From NCBI RefSeq assembly GCF_020179605.1, contig NZ_JAINZO010000001.1, positions 2,020,799 to 2,084,798 on the forward strand: a stretch of 64,000 nucleotides of DNA, read 5' to 3'. The notes below the pieces were generated by a model. That model made no database searches and had not been told where the DNA came from. It was given only the letters and a program-made list of their open reading frames with translations. Made by a program: the position numbers and the translations under genes. Position 1 is the stretch's first letter, and each line of letters opens with the position of its first letter. The DNA comes from Geomonas agri (GTDB taxonomy: Bacteria > Desulfobacterota > Desulfuromonadia > Geobacterales > Geobacteraceae). Shown one piece after another: positions 19,801-27,763 of this stretch.

Positions 19801-19865
19801 AAGTGTCGGAACAGGTCGAGACAAACAACGCTTCTGTTAGTAATAGCAGGCTACGCATAAAGTAA
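13896..19865 (+). CDS. Giant secreted subtilisin-like (S8) protease with CARDB and repeat domains
   Basis: A 1989-residue exported protein. A signal peptide covers about 1-24. The S8 catalytic domain (about 220-540) has Asp236 (GIGDTGVDYD), His277 (GHGTHVSGT) and Ser457 (GTSMATP). A jelly-roll-like domain with VWSDYPG and NDLDLTV follows, as in KP-43-type subtilases, then an fn3-like region (about 785-870), an Ig-like region, and three CARDB-like domains (about 965-1330, each opening PDL/PDI). Residues 1335-1869 are five near-identical 107-residue units with Calx-beta-like features (VTEGGATATYTV; ITDND). A fourth CARDB ends the protein. The ribosome site GAAGGAGGC precedes the ATG. No sortase or type IX sorting signal is seen. 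Likely an extracellular protease or adhesin. Confidence 0.9.
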   Translation: MKTPNKMGVALFYFLSLNSIAYALEGNITGVAINGFFVDVKNPEADTQKILGKEKNIIKKWIVQFSGSIHEADKKKILDIGCRIHDYIPEFAFIVSMDEKTKKRVEGFPFIQGVVKYKAEYKIEKKLAEKLGKNETIKQFHIRADSAENISVILSAVLKKKGVILDVGRAVARVKVDSGAINQIANLEEVVWIEEAADMMLLNDISKWTIQSYIPENTTIWDKGILGYGQIVGIGDTGVDYDMPWFYDPLGVPLGPTHRKIVGYTSYADDYDGTFGHGTHVSGTVAGNRTPVDGLSNANGMAPNSKIFMQDLTPGDENSVYPPSDLGLLFNTPYYAGARLHTNSWGATVNAYDTFARTADLFIWENKDFLAFFANGNSGDATGTVGTPATAKNVVSVGASENGLNAENLASFSSNGPTTDGRTKPTVTAPGVNIVSADSDGIQNSFNSGTIAMSGTSMATPTVAGAAALVRQYYTDGYWPNGTANAANGFEPSAAMVKATLINSAQNMTGNYTDAPIPSTGQGWGRINLSNVLHFFGDNKFLNVTDVTSGLVTDATWSRRYFSAGAQMLKVTLVWSDYPGAEEAAKALVNDLDLTVTAPDGTTYKGNVFQNGVSIAGGSADRLNVEEQVLIPPTLQPGNYTVWVTGYNVPFGPQPFTVVVTGAADITSKGFIYIDKTRYNGSDTIKINVGDRDLNHNSSAAETVSVIIKSTTEPGGETVQLVESGPDTAMFTGSIVTRSGAAQTNNGYLEVAEGDTITATYLDADNGTGTPSSTFATALADLSPPVISAITINSVGQDSATVMWTTNEPASAAINYGDTKVLGASRSNPWFMTSQALTIKNLKEATTYYYEVNSTDEAGNIGRDNNGGALYSFTTLSLPPAVTVNSSNFTVTYQPETVIYGTASDPSGVAFVAVNGQPASYRPSDGYYELTVPLTIGENIFTVIATDTLGNSNTLSIKVTRNVPPDLAITSLVNPVKGGWNEPIHIENSVCNIGSGTSPGTGYITWVLSADTVISPVEDRMFGALIYGDDILPGECVSIPVDIQLSLPISFVSTAYYVGVCVDASDDIWESDETNNCRTGNKMTIEGPDLVVSSVSNPATALTATSFTVSNTVTNIGVGASPTVDVLIYLSTDPIITTSDIIIGYRHIPLLEPVGSPSKYPSESRDNTVVTIPSTVPGGTYYIGVIVDPYNTVKESNDANNARTGTPVTVIGPDIEMASVSGPASGSIGQAITVSNTVLTSATGGGSSGFNVALYLSKDSMISTSDIYLGSRYVNGLVAGGSSTSEMTLTLPSSVSPGTYYIGAIADYDNKVLESNEMNNAIAGNQIEVATSNPAGVVLTPTTVSVTEGGATATYTVALASQPLATVTISVTPDSQVTVDKAALTFTTSNWNVAQSVTVTAVNDAVAQGAHTGTITHRASGGGYDAVTISNVTANITDNDAAGVVITPTTVLVTEGGATATYTVALASQPLATVTITVTPDSQVTVDKAALTFTTNNWNVAQSVTVTAVNDAVAQGTHTGTITHRASGGGYDAVTISNVTANITDNDTAGVVITPTTVLVTEGGATATYTVALASQPLVTVTITATPDSQVTVDKAALTFTTNNWNVAQSVTVTAVNDAVAQGAHTGTITHRASGGGYDAVVISNVAASITDNDTAGVIISPTTVSVIEGGATATYTVALASQPLATATITATPDSQVTVDKAALTFTTSNWNVAQTITVTAVNDAAAQGAHTGTITHRASGGGYDAVVISNVTASITDNDTAGVVINPTTVSVTEGGATATYTVALTSQPLATVTITTTPDSQVTVDKAALTFTTSNWNVAQSVTVTAVNDTVAQGAHTGTITHRASGGGYDAVVISNVTANITDNDTVKPDLVVSGLSSPAQAKNGVTITVKNTVSNVGGGSSGGFLIGIYLSSDNLITNSDIYIGSRYVGGLMAGASSTGSTTVTLPPSLGAGTYYIGAIADYNNEVSEQVETNNASVSNSRLRIK
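17898..19502 (+). repeat. Five in-frame 321-bp tandem repeats inside the subtilase gene
   Basis: Units begin at 17898, 18219, 18540, 18861 and 19182, each exactly 321 bases (107 codons), opening with an Ala-Gly-Val codon run and ending in the codons for ITDND and one more residue. Conservation is high at the DNA level, which implies recent duplication or gene conversion. Confidence 0.97.
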
Positions 19866-19944
19866 GGGCAACACAAGTAATCAAGGTGATCTGCATCAGA
19901 TGACTGACTGTTACCGCGACTGAATCCCATGGTACACATGGAAC

Positions 19945-19977
19945 GAGAAAAGGGGTTAGCCATTACGGCTACCCCCT
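19945..19977 (-). terminator. Terminator of the initiator tRNA gene
   Basis: On the minus strand GGGGGTAGCC and GGCTAACCCC form a stem with one mismatch around a five-base loop, followed by TTTTC. It lies about 10 bases after the tRNA 3' end. The same hairpin may also stop plus-strand transcripts from the subtilase gene. Confidence 0.7.
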
Positions 19978-19987
19978 TGTAATCGTT

Positions 19988-20064
<77 letters not shown>

Positions 20065-20130
20065 TCACGAACAACTTGACCTTTATACTACACGATTCCT
20101 CACAAGTCAATGTAAACATTTGATGAAAGC

Positions 20131-20162
20131 GAACAGGGATAAAGGGGATAAAAGGGGTAACT
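20131..20162 (+). repeat. Dispersed purine-rich repeat, copy 1
   Basis: GAACAGGGATAAAGGGGATA followed by AAAGGGGTAACT lies between the tRNA and rlmB. A nearly identical copy in reverse orientation is at 60847-60880 beside dcuB. No coding role is seen. Confidence 0.7.
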
Positions 20163-20209
20163 GCAAATCACTTGATCTTAGATCCCTTGCCTCCTTCCAT
20201 CCTTCTACC

Positions 20210-20950
20210 CTAGCTGCAAAGCCTCTGACGCACGACCTCGAAAAGGAAAATGCCTCCTGCTACTGAGGCGTTCAAAGAGTTAACTCCTCCTTGAAGGGGG
20301 ATGCTAACCACTTCGTCACATCCCTTCCGGACCAGGGGGCGGATCCCCTCCCCTTCCCCACCGATCACCAGGACGACTCGACCGGTGAAGTCCTGCTGAT
20401 ACAAGGTGCTCCTGGCAGAGCCGTCGGCGCCGTAAATCCAGAAACCACTCTTCTTCAACGTTTCCAGCGCCTGGGATATGTTGGTGACCTGCACGACGGC
20501 TACCGTCTCGGTGGCTCCAGCAGAGGATTTCTCGACTACGGCGGTGACACCTGCGGCGCGGTCTTTTGGGATGACGACGGCATGGGCGCCGGCGCACGCT
20601 GCGCTGCGGATCAGCGCACCAAGGTTGTGCGGGTCCTGTACACTGTCGAGAACAAGGATCAGCCCGCTCGGGTTGCCTTCGAGTCCTGCCAGCAGGTCAT
20701 CCAGATCGGCGTAGGGAAAGGGCTCGACTTTCAGGGCGACGCCTTGATGGTGCTCAGTGCCGCACAAACGGCTCAAGTCGCCCTTCTCGCGCTGCCGGAT
20801 CGGGACCTTCTTGTCGGCGGCCAGCTTTAAGAGCTTCTCCAGGCGCTTGTCGGCGCTGGTGCCGGCGACGAAAAGTTCGAAGATGCGACGACTGCCGCGC
20901 AAGGCTTCGGTGACCGGGTTCAGGCCGTAGATGATTTCTTCTTTTGACAT
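20210..20950 (-). CDS. rlmB: 23S rRNA (guanosine-2251-2'-O)-methyltransferase RlmB
   Basis: A 246-residue SpoU/TrmH-family enzyme. An N-terminal substrate-binding domain (about 1-75, GLNPVTEALRG) precedes the knotted SPOUT domain with motif 1 (DSVQDPHNLGALIRSAA, where Asn and Arg are catalytic), motif 2 (LVIGGEGEGIR) and motif 3 (IPLQGGVNSLNASVA). It methylates the ribose of G2251 in the peptidyl-transferase P loop, using S-adenosylmethionine. The length fits the family. An imperfect hairpin lies just upstream. The closely related TrmH is less likely because of the full N-terminal domain. Confidence 0.93.
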   Translation of the reverse strand: MSKEEIIYGLNPVTEALRGSRRIFELFVAGTSADKRLEKLLKLAADKKVPIRQREKGDLSRLCGTEHHQGVALKVEPFPYADLDDLLAGLEGNPSGLILVLDSVQDPHNLGALIRSAACAGAHAVVIPKDRAAGVTAVVEKSSAGATETVAVVQVTNISQALETLKKSGFWIYGADGSARSTLYQQDFTGRVVLVIGGEGEGIRPLVRKGCDEVVSIPLQGGVNSLNASVAGGIFLFEVVRQRLCS

Positions 20951-20969
20951 ATTAAGCCCTCAAAAAGGT

Positions 20970-21010
20970 GGAGCTCCCTGACGTGAGAATTTGTGCTCAC
21001 GGGAAGCTCC
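20970..21010. repeat. Long imperfect hairpin upstream of rlmB
   Basis: GGAGCTCCC and CGTGAG on the left pair with CTCACG and GGAAGCTCC on the right, separated by a short loop, 20 bases before the rlmB start. It may be an attenuator-like or processing structure in the rlmB leader, or another dispersed palindrome. Confidence 0.5.
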
Positions 21011-21133
21011 GTCGATGGTGCAATTTTATCAGCCGCGCGGTCTGAGGGGGGGGCGAATGATTAATCGCCCCTACAGGTAGACCGCTGCCCCCCTCCAAAC
21101 CTCCCCCCTCCGGGGGGAAGAGCAGGTTCGGGT

Positions 21134-21856
21134 CTAGCCGGCGACGATTTCGTCGACGATCTTCTGGGCGGCTTCAGCCGGGCTCTGGGCGGCGGCGATG
21201 GGACGACCGATGACGAGGTAGTCGGAGCCCGCCTTGACGGCTTCGGCCGGGGTCATGATACGCTTCTGATCGTCGGCCGAGGCGAAGTTGGGACGAACTC
21301 CCGGGGTGACCACGAGGAAGTCGTTGCCGCAGGCTTCCCTGATCAGTCCCACTTCCTGGGGGGAGGCGACAACGCCGTCGACGCCAGCACTCTTGGCCAG
21401 CTTGGCGAGCTTCACAACCATCTCGGGGACCGGGAGGTCGATGCCGATACCGCGCAGGGTTTCCTCGTTGGAGGAGGTGAGCACGGTGATGGCGAGCACC
21501 TTGGGACGCGGAGTGCAGCCGCTGAAGTTCTTGTCCAGGGTCTCCATGGTTGTGTTCATCATCTCGTAACCGCCCATGGCGTGCAGGTCGCAGAGCTGGA
21601 CGCCGAGATTGGCGGCTTCGAGGGCAGCCATGGCGACGGTATTGGGGATGTCGTGGTATTTCAGGTCGAGGAACACCTCGCCGCCGCACTTCTGGATCAT
21701 GCGGACCGCGGCGGGGCCGCAGGCGGTGTAGAGCTGCTTGCCGACCTTGAACATGCCGACGTGCTGGGAAAGGAGCTCCGCCCAGTACTGGACGTCACTG
21801 AATTCCTTCACGTCCATGGCGAATATGATCTTCTTGATTGCTTCTTCTCTGGTCAT
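21134..21856 (-). CDS. pyrF: Orotidine 5'-phosphate decarboxylase
   Basis: A 240-residue type 1 OMP decarboxylase, the last step of UMP synthesis. The first strand has FAMDVKEFSD; the catalytic Asp64-x-Lys66-xx-Asp69 array is in FLDLKYHDIPNT. The phosphate-binding end is TPGVRP and YLVIGRPI. The length is normal. ATG at 21856. It is flanked by rlmB and proS on the same strand with gaps of about 180 and 130 bases that contain palindromes, so co-transcription is possible but not shown. Confidence 0.97.
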   Translation of the reverse strand: MTREEAIKKIIFAMDVKEFSDVQYWAELLSQHVGMFKVGKQLYTACGPAAVRMIQKCGGEVFLDLKYHDIPNTVAMAALEAANLGVQLCDLHAMGGYEMMNTTMETLDKNFSGCTPRPKVLAITVLTSSNEETLRGIGIDLPVPEMVVKLAKLAKSAGVDGVVASPQEVGLIREACGNDFLVVTPGVRPNFASADDQKRIMTPAEAVKAGSDYLVIGRPIAAAQSPAEAAQKIVDEIVAG

Positions 21857-21883
21857 AGTTGAATCCTTTTAAATTCTGAAGCT

Positions 21884-21973
21884 AACCACAGAGGGCCCGG
21901 AGGTCCACAGAGGTCTCAGAGGAAACCACTTCCGCTCTCTTTATCCTCTGAGCACCGTTGTGTCCTCTGTGTT
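21884..21973. repeat. Inverted repeat rich in CACAGAGG
   Basis: ACCACAGAGG at the left end is mirrored by CCTCTGTGTT at the right, with further internal copies of the CAGAGG word on both strands. It fills most of the gap between pyrF and proS. It looks like one of several dispersed palindromic families in this genome. Confidence 0.55.
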
Positions 21974-21984
21974 CCGCTTATTAA

Positions 21985-23706
21985 TTATGCCTGCAGCGCC
22001 TCTTTCACGGCGGCCTTCACCTTGGCTACGGCTTCGGCTATCGGGAGGATCTCCACCTCGCCGCCCCTTCTCTCCTTAAGCTCCACGTTGCCCTCTGCCA
22101 GCGTCTTGGCGCCGACGACAATGCGCAGCGGGATGCCGATCAGGTCGGCGTCCTTGAATTTGAAGCCGGGACGCTCGTCACGGTCGTCGAGCAGCACTTC
22201 CACGCCTGCTTCCATGAGCTCGTTGTAGATCTGCTCGGAGGCGACCTTCACTTCGTCGTCCTTTGCGGAAAGCGCGGAAACGATGCAGTGGAACGGCGCG
22301 ATCGGAATCGGGAAGATGATGCCGTTCTCGTCGTGGTTCTGCTCGATGCAGGCGGCGACGGTACGCCCAATGCCGATGCCGTAGCACCCCATGAAGATGA
22401 TCTGCTCTTTGCCGTTGGCGTCGAGGAAGCTGGCGTTGAGGGCCTTGGAGTACTTGGTGCCGAGCTTGAAGACATGGCCGACTTCGATGCCGCGCCAGAT
22501 CTCCAGCTTGCCGCTGTCGCAGCGCGGGCAGGCGTCGCCGATGACTACGTTCCTGATGTCGACGTACCCTTCCACCTGAAAGTCGCGACCGATGTTGACG
22601 TTCTTCAGATGGGTGTCGGCGGCGTTGGCGCCGGTGACGAAGTTGTGCATCCCCTGCAACGAGAGGTCGGCAACGACCTTCACCTTGCCGACCAGGCCGA
22701 CCGGGCCCGCGTAGCCGGTGGGAGCACCGGTCACCTTGAGGACGACGTCGTCTTCTGCCATCTCGAGTTCGGCAGCGCCCAGATGGTTCTTCAGCTTGAT
22801 CTCGTTGAGATCGTAGTCACCACGCACAAGCGCCACGACCGGTTCGCCGTCGGCGACCAGCACCAGGGTCTTCACGACCTGGGTCGCGTTCACGCCCAGG
22901 AATGCGGAGACGTCTTCGATGCTTTTCCGGCCGGGGGTGGCAACATGCTCCATCGAGCGCGGGTCGGCGTGCTCCACCGCGTCGTTCCTTTTGGTCTCTG
23001 CTTTCTCCATGTTGGCCGCGTATTCGCAGCAGGAGCAGGAGACGATAGCGTCTTCGCCGGAGTCGGCGAGCACCATGAATTCGTGGGAGTAGTTACCGCC
23101 GATGGAACCGGTGTCGGCTTCGACGGCACGGAATTTCAGGCCGCAGCGCTCGAAGATGCGGCGGTAGGCCTTGTACATCTTCTCGTAGGAGACGTCCGCA
23201 CCAGCCTCGTTCACGTCGAAGGAGTAGGCGTCCTTCATGATGAACTCGCGGCCGCGCATGAGGCCGAAGCGCGGGCGGATCTCGTCGCGGAACTTGCCCT
23301 GGATCTGGTACAGGTTGATCGGCATCTGGCGGTAGCTGCGGATCTCCTTGCGGATCAGGTCGGTAATGACTTCCTCGTGGGTCGGCCCCATGCAGAACTC
23401 GGCGTCCTTCCTGTCCTTGAAGCGCAGCAGTTCCTTGCCGTAGAATTCCCAGCGCCCCGACTCTTTCCAGAGTTCGGCCGGCTGTACGGCGGGCATAAGG
23501 AGCTCGATCGCGCCGGCCCGGTTCATCTCCTCGCGGACGATCTGCTCGACCTTGCGGATGGAGCGCAGCCCCAGCGGCAGGTAGTTGTAGATGCCGGCGG
23601 CGAGTTTCCTGATCATGCCGGCGCGCAGCATCAGCTTGTGGGAGATGACCTCCGCGTCAGAGGGGGTTTCCTTGACGGTGGGGATGAAATACTGGGAATA
23701 ACGCAT
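21985..23706 (-). CDS. proS: Prolyl-tRNA synthetase, bacterial type
   Basis: A 573-residue class II synthetase charging tRNA-Pro. Motif 1 is near [16 protein letters not shown], motif 2 contains [21 protein letters not shown], and motif 3 is [14 protein letters not shown]. Between motifs 2 and 3 lies the roughly 180-residue INS editing domain (about 225-405) that removes alanine from the tRNA, including the GxxxP-like [11 protein letters not shown]. The anticodon-binding domain ends the protein. The length fits the bacterial type. ATG at 23706. The surrounding genes are housekeeping. Confidence 0.97.
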   Translation of the reverse strand: MRYSQYFIPTVKETPSDAEVISHKLMLRAGMIRKLAAGIYNYLPLGLRSIRKVEQIVREEMNRAGAIELLMPAVQPAELWKESGRWEFYGKELLRFKDRKDAEFCMGPTHEEVITDLIRKEIRSYRQMPINLYQIQGKFRDEIRPRFGLMRGREFIMKDAYSFDVNEAGADVSYEKMYKAYRRIFERCGLKFRAVEADTGSIGGNYSHEFMVLADSGEDAIVSCSCCEYAANMEKAETKRNDAVEHADPRSMEHVATPGRKSIEDVSAFLGVNATQVVKTLVLVADGEPVVALVRGDYDLNEIKLKNHLGAAELEMAEDDVVLKVTGAPTGYAGPVGLVGKVKVVADLSLQGMHNFVTGANAADTHLKNVNIGRDFQVEGYVDIRNVVIGDACPRCDSGKLEIWRGIEVGHVFKLGTKYSKALNASFLDANGKEQIIFMGCYGIGIGRTVAACIEQNHDENGIIFPIPIAPFHCIVSALSAKDDEVKVASEQIYNELMEAGVEVLLDDRDERPGFKFKDADLIGIPLRIVVGAKTLAEGNVELKERRGGEVEILPIAEAVAKVKAAVKEALQA

Positions 23707-23751
23707 TCGTTCGACCTCTAAGTGAATTTAAAAGCAAAAAGCAAAACCTCT

Positions 23752-23848
23752 CACAAGGAGAACATCTGAGGAAATCTGAGACTACAAAGACGGAGAAAAA
23801 CATGTAAGTCTTAGGTTTTCTCAGACGTTCTCAGATTTCCTCCTTGTG
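23752..23848. repeat. Large inverted repeat between ispG and proS
   Basis: The left arm begins CACAAGGAGAACATCTGAGG and the right arm is its near complement, ending in CCTCCTTGTG. Each arm repeats the word ATCTGAG. A transcript would fold into a long hairpin. It fills the 156-base gap upstream of the ispG stop and downstream of the proS start. Confidence 0.7.
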
Positions 23849-23862
23849 AATGGTTTCAGGTT

Positions 23863-24909
23863 TTAAGGTTTCAACACTTCTTCTATCAGCGCATCGGCAA
23901 GCTTATCCTGGGGAACTTTGCGCAGGATCTCGCCGTGCTTGAACAACAATCCTTCTCCCCTGCCGCCGGCGATACCGAAATCGGCTTCGCGCGCCTCGCC
24001 AGGTCCGTTCACGGAACACCCCATGACGGCCACGGTGATGTTCTTGTCCAGGTGTGCCAGGCGACGCTCGACTTCTTCGGCTACGGGGATGAGATCGATC
24101 TGGCACCTGCCACAGGTGGGGCAGGAAACGAAGTTGATGCCGCGCTGCCTAAGCCCCAGCGACTTCAGGATGTCATAGGCAACACGCACTTCGTGCACCG
24201 GATCGCCGGTGAGCGATACGCGCATGGTGTCGCCGATGCCCTGGTGCAACAGGATACCCAAGCCGACGGAGGACTTGATGGTGCCGGAGAAGATGGTGCC
24301 GGCCTCGGTCACACCGATGTGCAGCGGGTAATCCACCGCTTCGGAGAGGAGTCGGTATGCCTCCAGCGTCCGCAGCACATCGGACACCTTGATGGAGATC
24401 TTGATCTCGCGGTAGTTGAGCTCTTCCAGTATCCTCACATGCCCCAGTGCCGACTCGACCATCGCCTCAGGTGTCGGATGCCCATACTTGACCAAGAGCT
24501 CCTTCTCCAGCGACCCGCCGTTGACACCGATCCGGATCGGGATCTGCCGCTCGGCGGCAGCCTTGACCACCTCGGCCACTTTCCAGCGCTCGCCGATGTT
24601 GCCGGGGTTCAGGCGCAGCCCGTCGACGCCAGATTCGAGCGCCTGCAGGGCCAGCTTGTAGTCGAAGTGAATGTCGGCGATCAGCGGCATGGGACTGCCG
24701 GCCTTGATGGCGGCCAGGGCTTTTGCTGCGTCCATGTCAGGGACCGCGCAGCGCACGATCTCGCAGCCTGCCTCGGCCAGACGACCGATCTGCCCCAGGG
24801 TCGCGGTCACGTCTCTCGTGTCGGTGGAACACATGGACTGTACGGAGCAGGGAGCGCCGCCACCGATCGGCACGTTGCCTATTTTTATCTGCCGGGTGAG
24901 CTTTTTCAT
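23863..24909 (-). CDS. ispG: (E)-4-hydroxy-3-methylbut-2-enyl-diphosphate synthase
   Basis: A 348-residue IspG/GcpE enzyme of the MEP isoprenoid pathway, converting MEcPP to HMBPP by a [4Fe-4S] cluster. The N-terminal TIM barrel has VQSMCSTDTRD and ADIHFDYKLAL. The cluster ligands are Cys263 and Cys266 (SCPTCGRC), Cys298 (MGCSVNGPGE) and Glu305. The length is that of the short bacterial form. ATG at 24909. No isoprenoid gene adjoins it; its neighbour upstream is divergent. Confidence 0.97.
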   Translation of the reverse strand: MKKLTRQIKIGNVPIGGGAPCSVQSMCSTDTRDVTATLGQIGRLAEAGCEIVRCAVPDMDAAKALAAIKAGSPMPLIADIHFDYKLALQALESGVDGLRLNPGNIGERWKVAEVVKAAAERQIPIRIGVNGGSLEKELLVKYGHPTPEAMVESALGHVRILEELNYREIKISIKVSDVLRTLEAYRLLSEAVDYPLHIGVTEAGTIFSGTIKSSVGLGILLHQGIGDTMRVSLTGDPVHEVRVAYDILKSLGLRQRGINFVSCPTCGRCQIDLIPVAEEVERRLAHLDKNITVAVMGCSVNGPGEAREADFGIAGGRGEGLLFKHGEILRKVPQDKLADALIEEVLKP

Positions 24910-25068
24910 AGCGGGACATACTAGCTAAATCTATGGGGAAAAGCAAGGAAGGATCACCCCCCACCGTCATTGCACGCAGCAACGGCGAACGGCGATTTCC
25001 TGCGCCACTAATTAGCGGGAGGACTATACTGTGCCTATTGGAGGTAAAAGACACAGGAGGTAGCTGTC

Positions 25069-25722
25069 ATGAGTAAATTGGATCTGCTGAATCCAACCAA
25101 CAGCACGGTCATCTTCATCGACTTCCAGCCTCAGATGACTTTCGGCGTTGCCAGTATCGACCGGCAAACACTTTTCAACAACGTCATGATCTTGGCCAAG
25201 GCCGCCAGGATTTTCCGCATTCCAACCATTCTCACCACCGTTGAGACCAAGAGCTTCTCGGGGAACATGTGGCCCCAGCTCCTGGACATCTTCCCGGACA
25301 ACGACATCATCGAGCGCAACTCCATGAACTCCTGGGATGACCCGAAGTTCGTTGAGGCGGTAAAGGCCACAGGGCGCAACAAGCTGATCATGGCCGCGCT
25401 CTGGACGGAGGTGTGCCTCGCCTTTCCTGTCCTGGAAGCCATGAAGGCCGGCTTCGAGGTGTACGCGGTAGAAGACGCCTCGGGCGGCACCAGTGTCGCC
25501 GCGCACAACGCCGCCATGCGCCGGATCGAGCAGGCCGGGGCGGTGCCGATGACCTCGCTGCAGGTAATGCTGGAGTACCAGAGAACATGGGCCCGCAAAG
25601 AAACCTACGACGATGTCATCTCCGTGGTGAAAGAACATTGCGGCGCCTACGGGCAGGGGGTGGAGTACGCCTACACCATGGTGCATGGTGCGCCGGCCAG
25701 CCGCGCGAGCATCCTGAAATAG
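25069..25722 (+). CDS. Isochorismatase-fold cysteine hydrolase (YcaC-like)
   Basis: A 217-residue cysteine hydrolase. The expected triad is Asp18 (FIDFQ), Lys105 (GRNKLIMAAL) and Cys116 (WTEVCL), with the cis-peptide region before the Cys. The sequence is closest in feel to YcaC-type hydrolases of unknown substrate rather than to true isochorismatases. ACAGGAGGT precedes the ATG. An amidohydrolase gene follows after a repeat element of about 100 bases, so the two may act on related amides or carbamates; that is inference. Confidence 0.88.
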   Translation: MSKLDLLNPTNSTVIFIDFQPQMTFGVASIDRQTLFNNVMILAKAARIFRIPTILTTVETKSFSGNMWPQLLDIFPDNDIIERNSMNSWDDPKFVEAVKATGRNKLIMAALWTEVCLAFPVLEAMKAGFEVYAVEDASGGTSVAAHNAAMRRIEQAGAVPMTSLQVMLEYQRTWARKETYDDVISVVKEHCGAYGQGVEYAYTMVHGAPASRASILK

Positions 25723-25749
25723 GATTGCCCATCCCCAAGGTGTCTATAT

Positions 25750-25848
25750 ACCCTCGCACTTTGGGAGAGGGTGGCCGAAGGCCGGGTGAGGGTATTTGGC
25801 ACTTCGTGGCAACGCCCTCACCCCGCCCCCCTCCCGGGGGGAGAGGGA
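25750..25848. repeat. Nested palindromic intergenic element, copy 1
   Basis: A hairpin with GGGAGAGGG and GGCCGAAGGCC, then GGGTGAGGG, a spacer, CCCTCACCCC and a CTCCCGGGGGGAG hairpin. Outer hairpins flank a pairing of the inner GTGAGGG/CCCTCAC arms. Similar copies are at 30142-30251 and 52472-52568. Confidence 0.85.
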
Positions 25849-25947
25849 GAATGGACAGGGGCTGATGCATTTTCAGGATTTAAAGGGCTGTATGTTCGGC
25901 AGGCAGGGGCTCAGTCCCCTGCCTGTGTCTTTTGGGGAGGCACAATA

Positions 25948-27759
25948 ATGAAGGGACCAGACCTGCTCATACATAACGGAAGAATAAGCACACTGGAGCA
26001 AGGCACTCCAGAGGCTTCTAGTATCGCAATAAGGGGAGGCAAGGTTGAGGCTCTCGGCGGCGAGGAGTTGACCGCGACAGCGGATGACAACACCCAGGTT
26101 ATCGACGCAAAAAGGCGCCGGGTTATTCCGGGGCTGAACGACTCGCACATACACGTGATCCGTGGGGGACTCAACTTCAACATGGAGCTGCGCTGGGACG
26201 GGGTGCCGTCGCTGGCGCTGGCGCTGGAAATGCTGATGGAGCAGGCAAAGCGCACCCCGCCGCCGCAATGGGTGCGGGTCATCGGCGGCTGGACCGAATT
26301 CCAGTTCGCAGAACGGCGCATGCCCACTCTCGACGAACTGAACCTGGCGGCACCAGATACCCCGGTTTTCATCCTGCACCTGTACGACCGCGCCCTGGTG
26401 AACCGGGCCGCGCTGCATGCCCTGGGCTACGGCAAGGACACGCCCGACCCACCGGGGGGAAAGATCGAGCGGGACCGAAACGGCAATCCCACCGGGCTGC
26501 TGATCGCCAAGCCGAACGCCATGCTGCTCTACGCGAGCCTTGCCAAGGGGCCAAAGCTCGATTTCGAGGACCAGGTGAACTCGACGCGCCACTTCCTGAG
26601 GGAGTTGAACCGGCTCGGGCTGACCAGTGCCATAGATGCCGGAGGTGGCTTCCAGAATTATCCGGACGACTATCGTGTAATCCAGGAACTGGCCAAGGCG
26701 GGGGAGCTTCCGTTGCGTATCGCCTACAACCTGTTCACGCAACACCCCAAAGGTGAGCTGGCCGATTTCTCGCAGTGGGTCACCATGACAGAACCGGGAC
26801 AGGGCGACGATTTCCTGCGGTTAAACGGCGCGGGCGAGATGCTGGTGTTCTCGGCTGCCGATTTCGAGGACTTCCTGGAACCGCAGCCGGATCTCCCGGC
26901 CGTAATGGAGGAGGAACTTACCTCTGTGGTTCGATTGCTGGCTGAGAAGCGGTGGCCGTTCCGGTTGCACGCCACCTACAACGAGTCGATCACGCGCTTC
27001 CTGGACGTGTTCGAAGCGGTAAATCGTGACGTCCCCTTCAACGGACTGCGCTGGTTCTTCGACCACGCCGAAACCATTAGCGCCGAGAACCTGGAGAGGG
27101 TCAAGGCACTGGGGGGCGGCATCGCAATCCAGAACCGGATGGCCTTCCAGGGCGAGTATTTCCTCGACCGTTACGGTGAGAGGGAAACGGCGCACACCCC
27201 GCCGGTCCGCAGCATGATGGCGCTGGACATCCCGGTAGGTGCCGGCACCGACGCGACGCGGGTGGCGAGCTACAACCCGTGGCTGTCGCTGTACTGGATG
27301 GTGAGCGGGCGCACCATCGGCGGGACCTTGCTTTACCCCGAGGCCAATCACTTGAGCCGCATGGAGGCGCTGAGGTTGTACACGGAGGGGAGCAGTTGGT
27401 TTTCCGGCGAGGAGGGTAAGAAGGGGATCCTGACACCCGGCGCCCTCGCCGACTTGGCGGTGCTCTCGGCCGATTACTTCGAGGTCCCCGAGAAGGATAT
27501 CAAGGCGATCGAATCGGTGCTGACCGTGGTAGGCGGCAAGGTGGTGTACGGCGGCGAGGAGTTCGGTAACCTGGTACCGCCGCTGCCGGTGAGCCCGGAC
27601 TGGTCGCCGGTAGGACGCTACAACGGCTACCACCGCGATGAGGCCTCGACTAACCACGTGGCGCGCAAAGAGGCGGAACCTGCGCACCGCCACACACGCA
27701 TCTGGCTGCCGCGGCAGCGGCGCCTTTGGGACCTCGGCTGCGATTGCTTCGCCTACTAG
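25948..27759 (+). CDS. YtcJ-like metal-dependent amidohydrolase
   Basis: A 603-residue protein of the amidohydrolase_3 group. The first metal site is in LNDSHIHVIRGG (HxH). Further metal ligands are expected at the His of FRLHATYNE and of FFDHAETI, and the Asp at AGTDATRVA. The end DLAVLSADYFEVPE is typical of the composite sandwich domain. The start at 25948 is preceded by GGGGAGG; the upstream in-frame extension lies within the repeat element and is not supported. Substrate unknown. It follows an isochorismatase-like hydrolase on the same strand. Confidence 0.9.
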   Translation: MKGPDLLIHNGRISTLEQGTPEASSIAIRGGKVEALGGEELTATADDNTQVIDAKRRRVIPGLNDSHIHVIRGGLNFNMELRWDGVPSLALALEMLMEQAKRTPPPQWVRVIGGWTEFQFAERRMPTLDELNLAAPDTPVFILHLYDRALVNRAALHALGYGKDTPDPPGGKIERDRNGNPTGLLIAKPNAMLLYASLAKGPKLDFEDQVNSTRHFLRELNRLGLTSAIDAGGGFQNYPDDYRVIQELAKAGELPLRIAYNLFTQHPKGELADFSQWVTMTEPGQGDDFLRLNGAGEMLVFSAADFEDFLEPQPDLPAVMEEELTSVVRLLAEKRWPFRLHATYNESITRFLDVFEAVNRDVPFNGLRWFFDHAETISAENLERVKALGGGIAIQNRMAFQGEYFLDRYGERETAHTPPVRSMMALDIPVGAGTDATRVASYNPWLSLYWMVSGRTIGGTLLYPEANHLSRMEALRLYTEGSSWFSGEEGKKGILTPGALADLAVLSADYFEVPEKDIKAIESVLTVVGGKVVYGGEEFGNLVPPLPVSPDWSPVGRYNGYHRDEASTNHVARKEAEPAHRHTRIWLPRQRRLWDLGCDCFAY

Positions 27760-27763
27760 GCCC

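Noticed and set aside
22288-23721. A 477-codon plus-strand frame opposite proS.
   Set aside because: Antisense shadow; proS has all class II motifs.
25771-25947. An N-terminal extension of the amidohydrolase.
   Set aside because: It is encoded by the palindromic repeat element; a strong ribosome site precedes the internal ATG at 25948.
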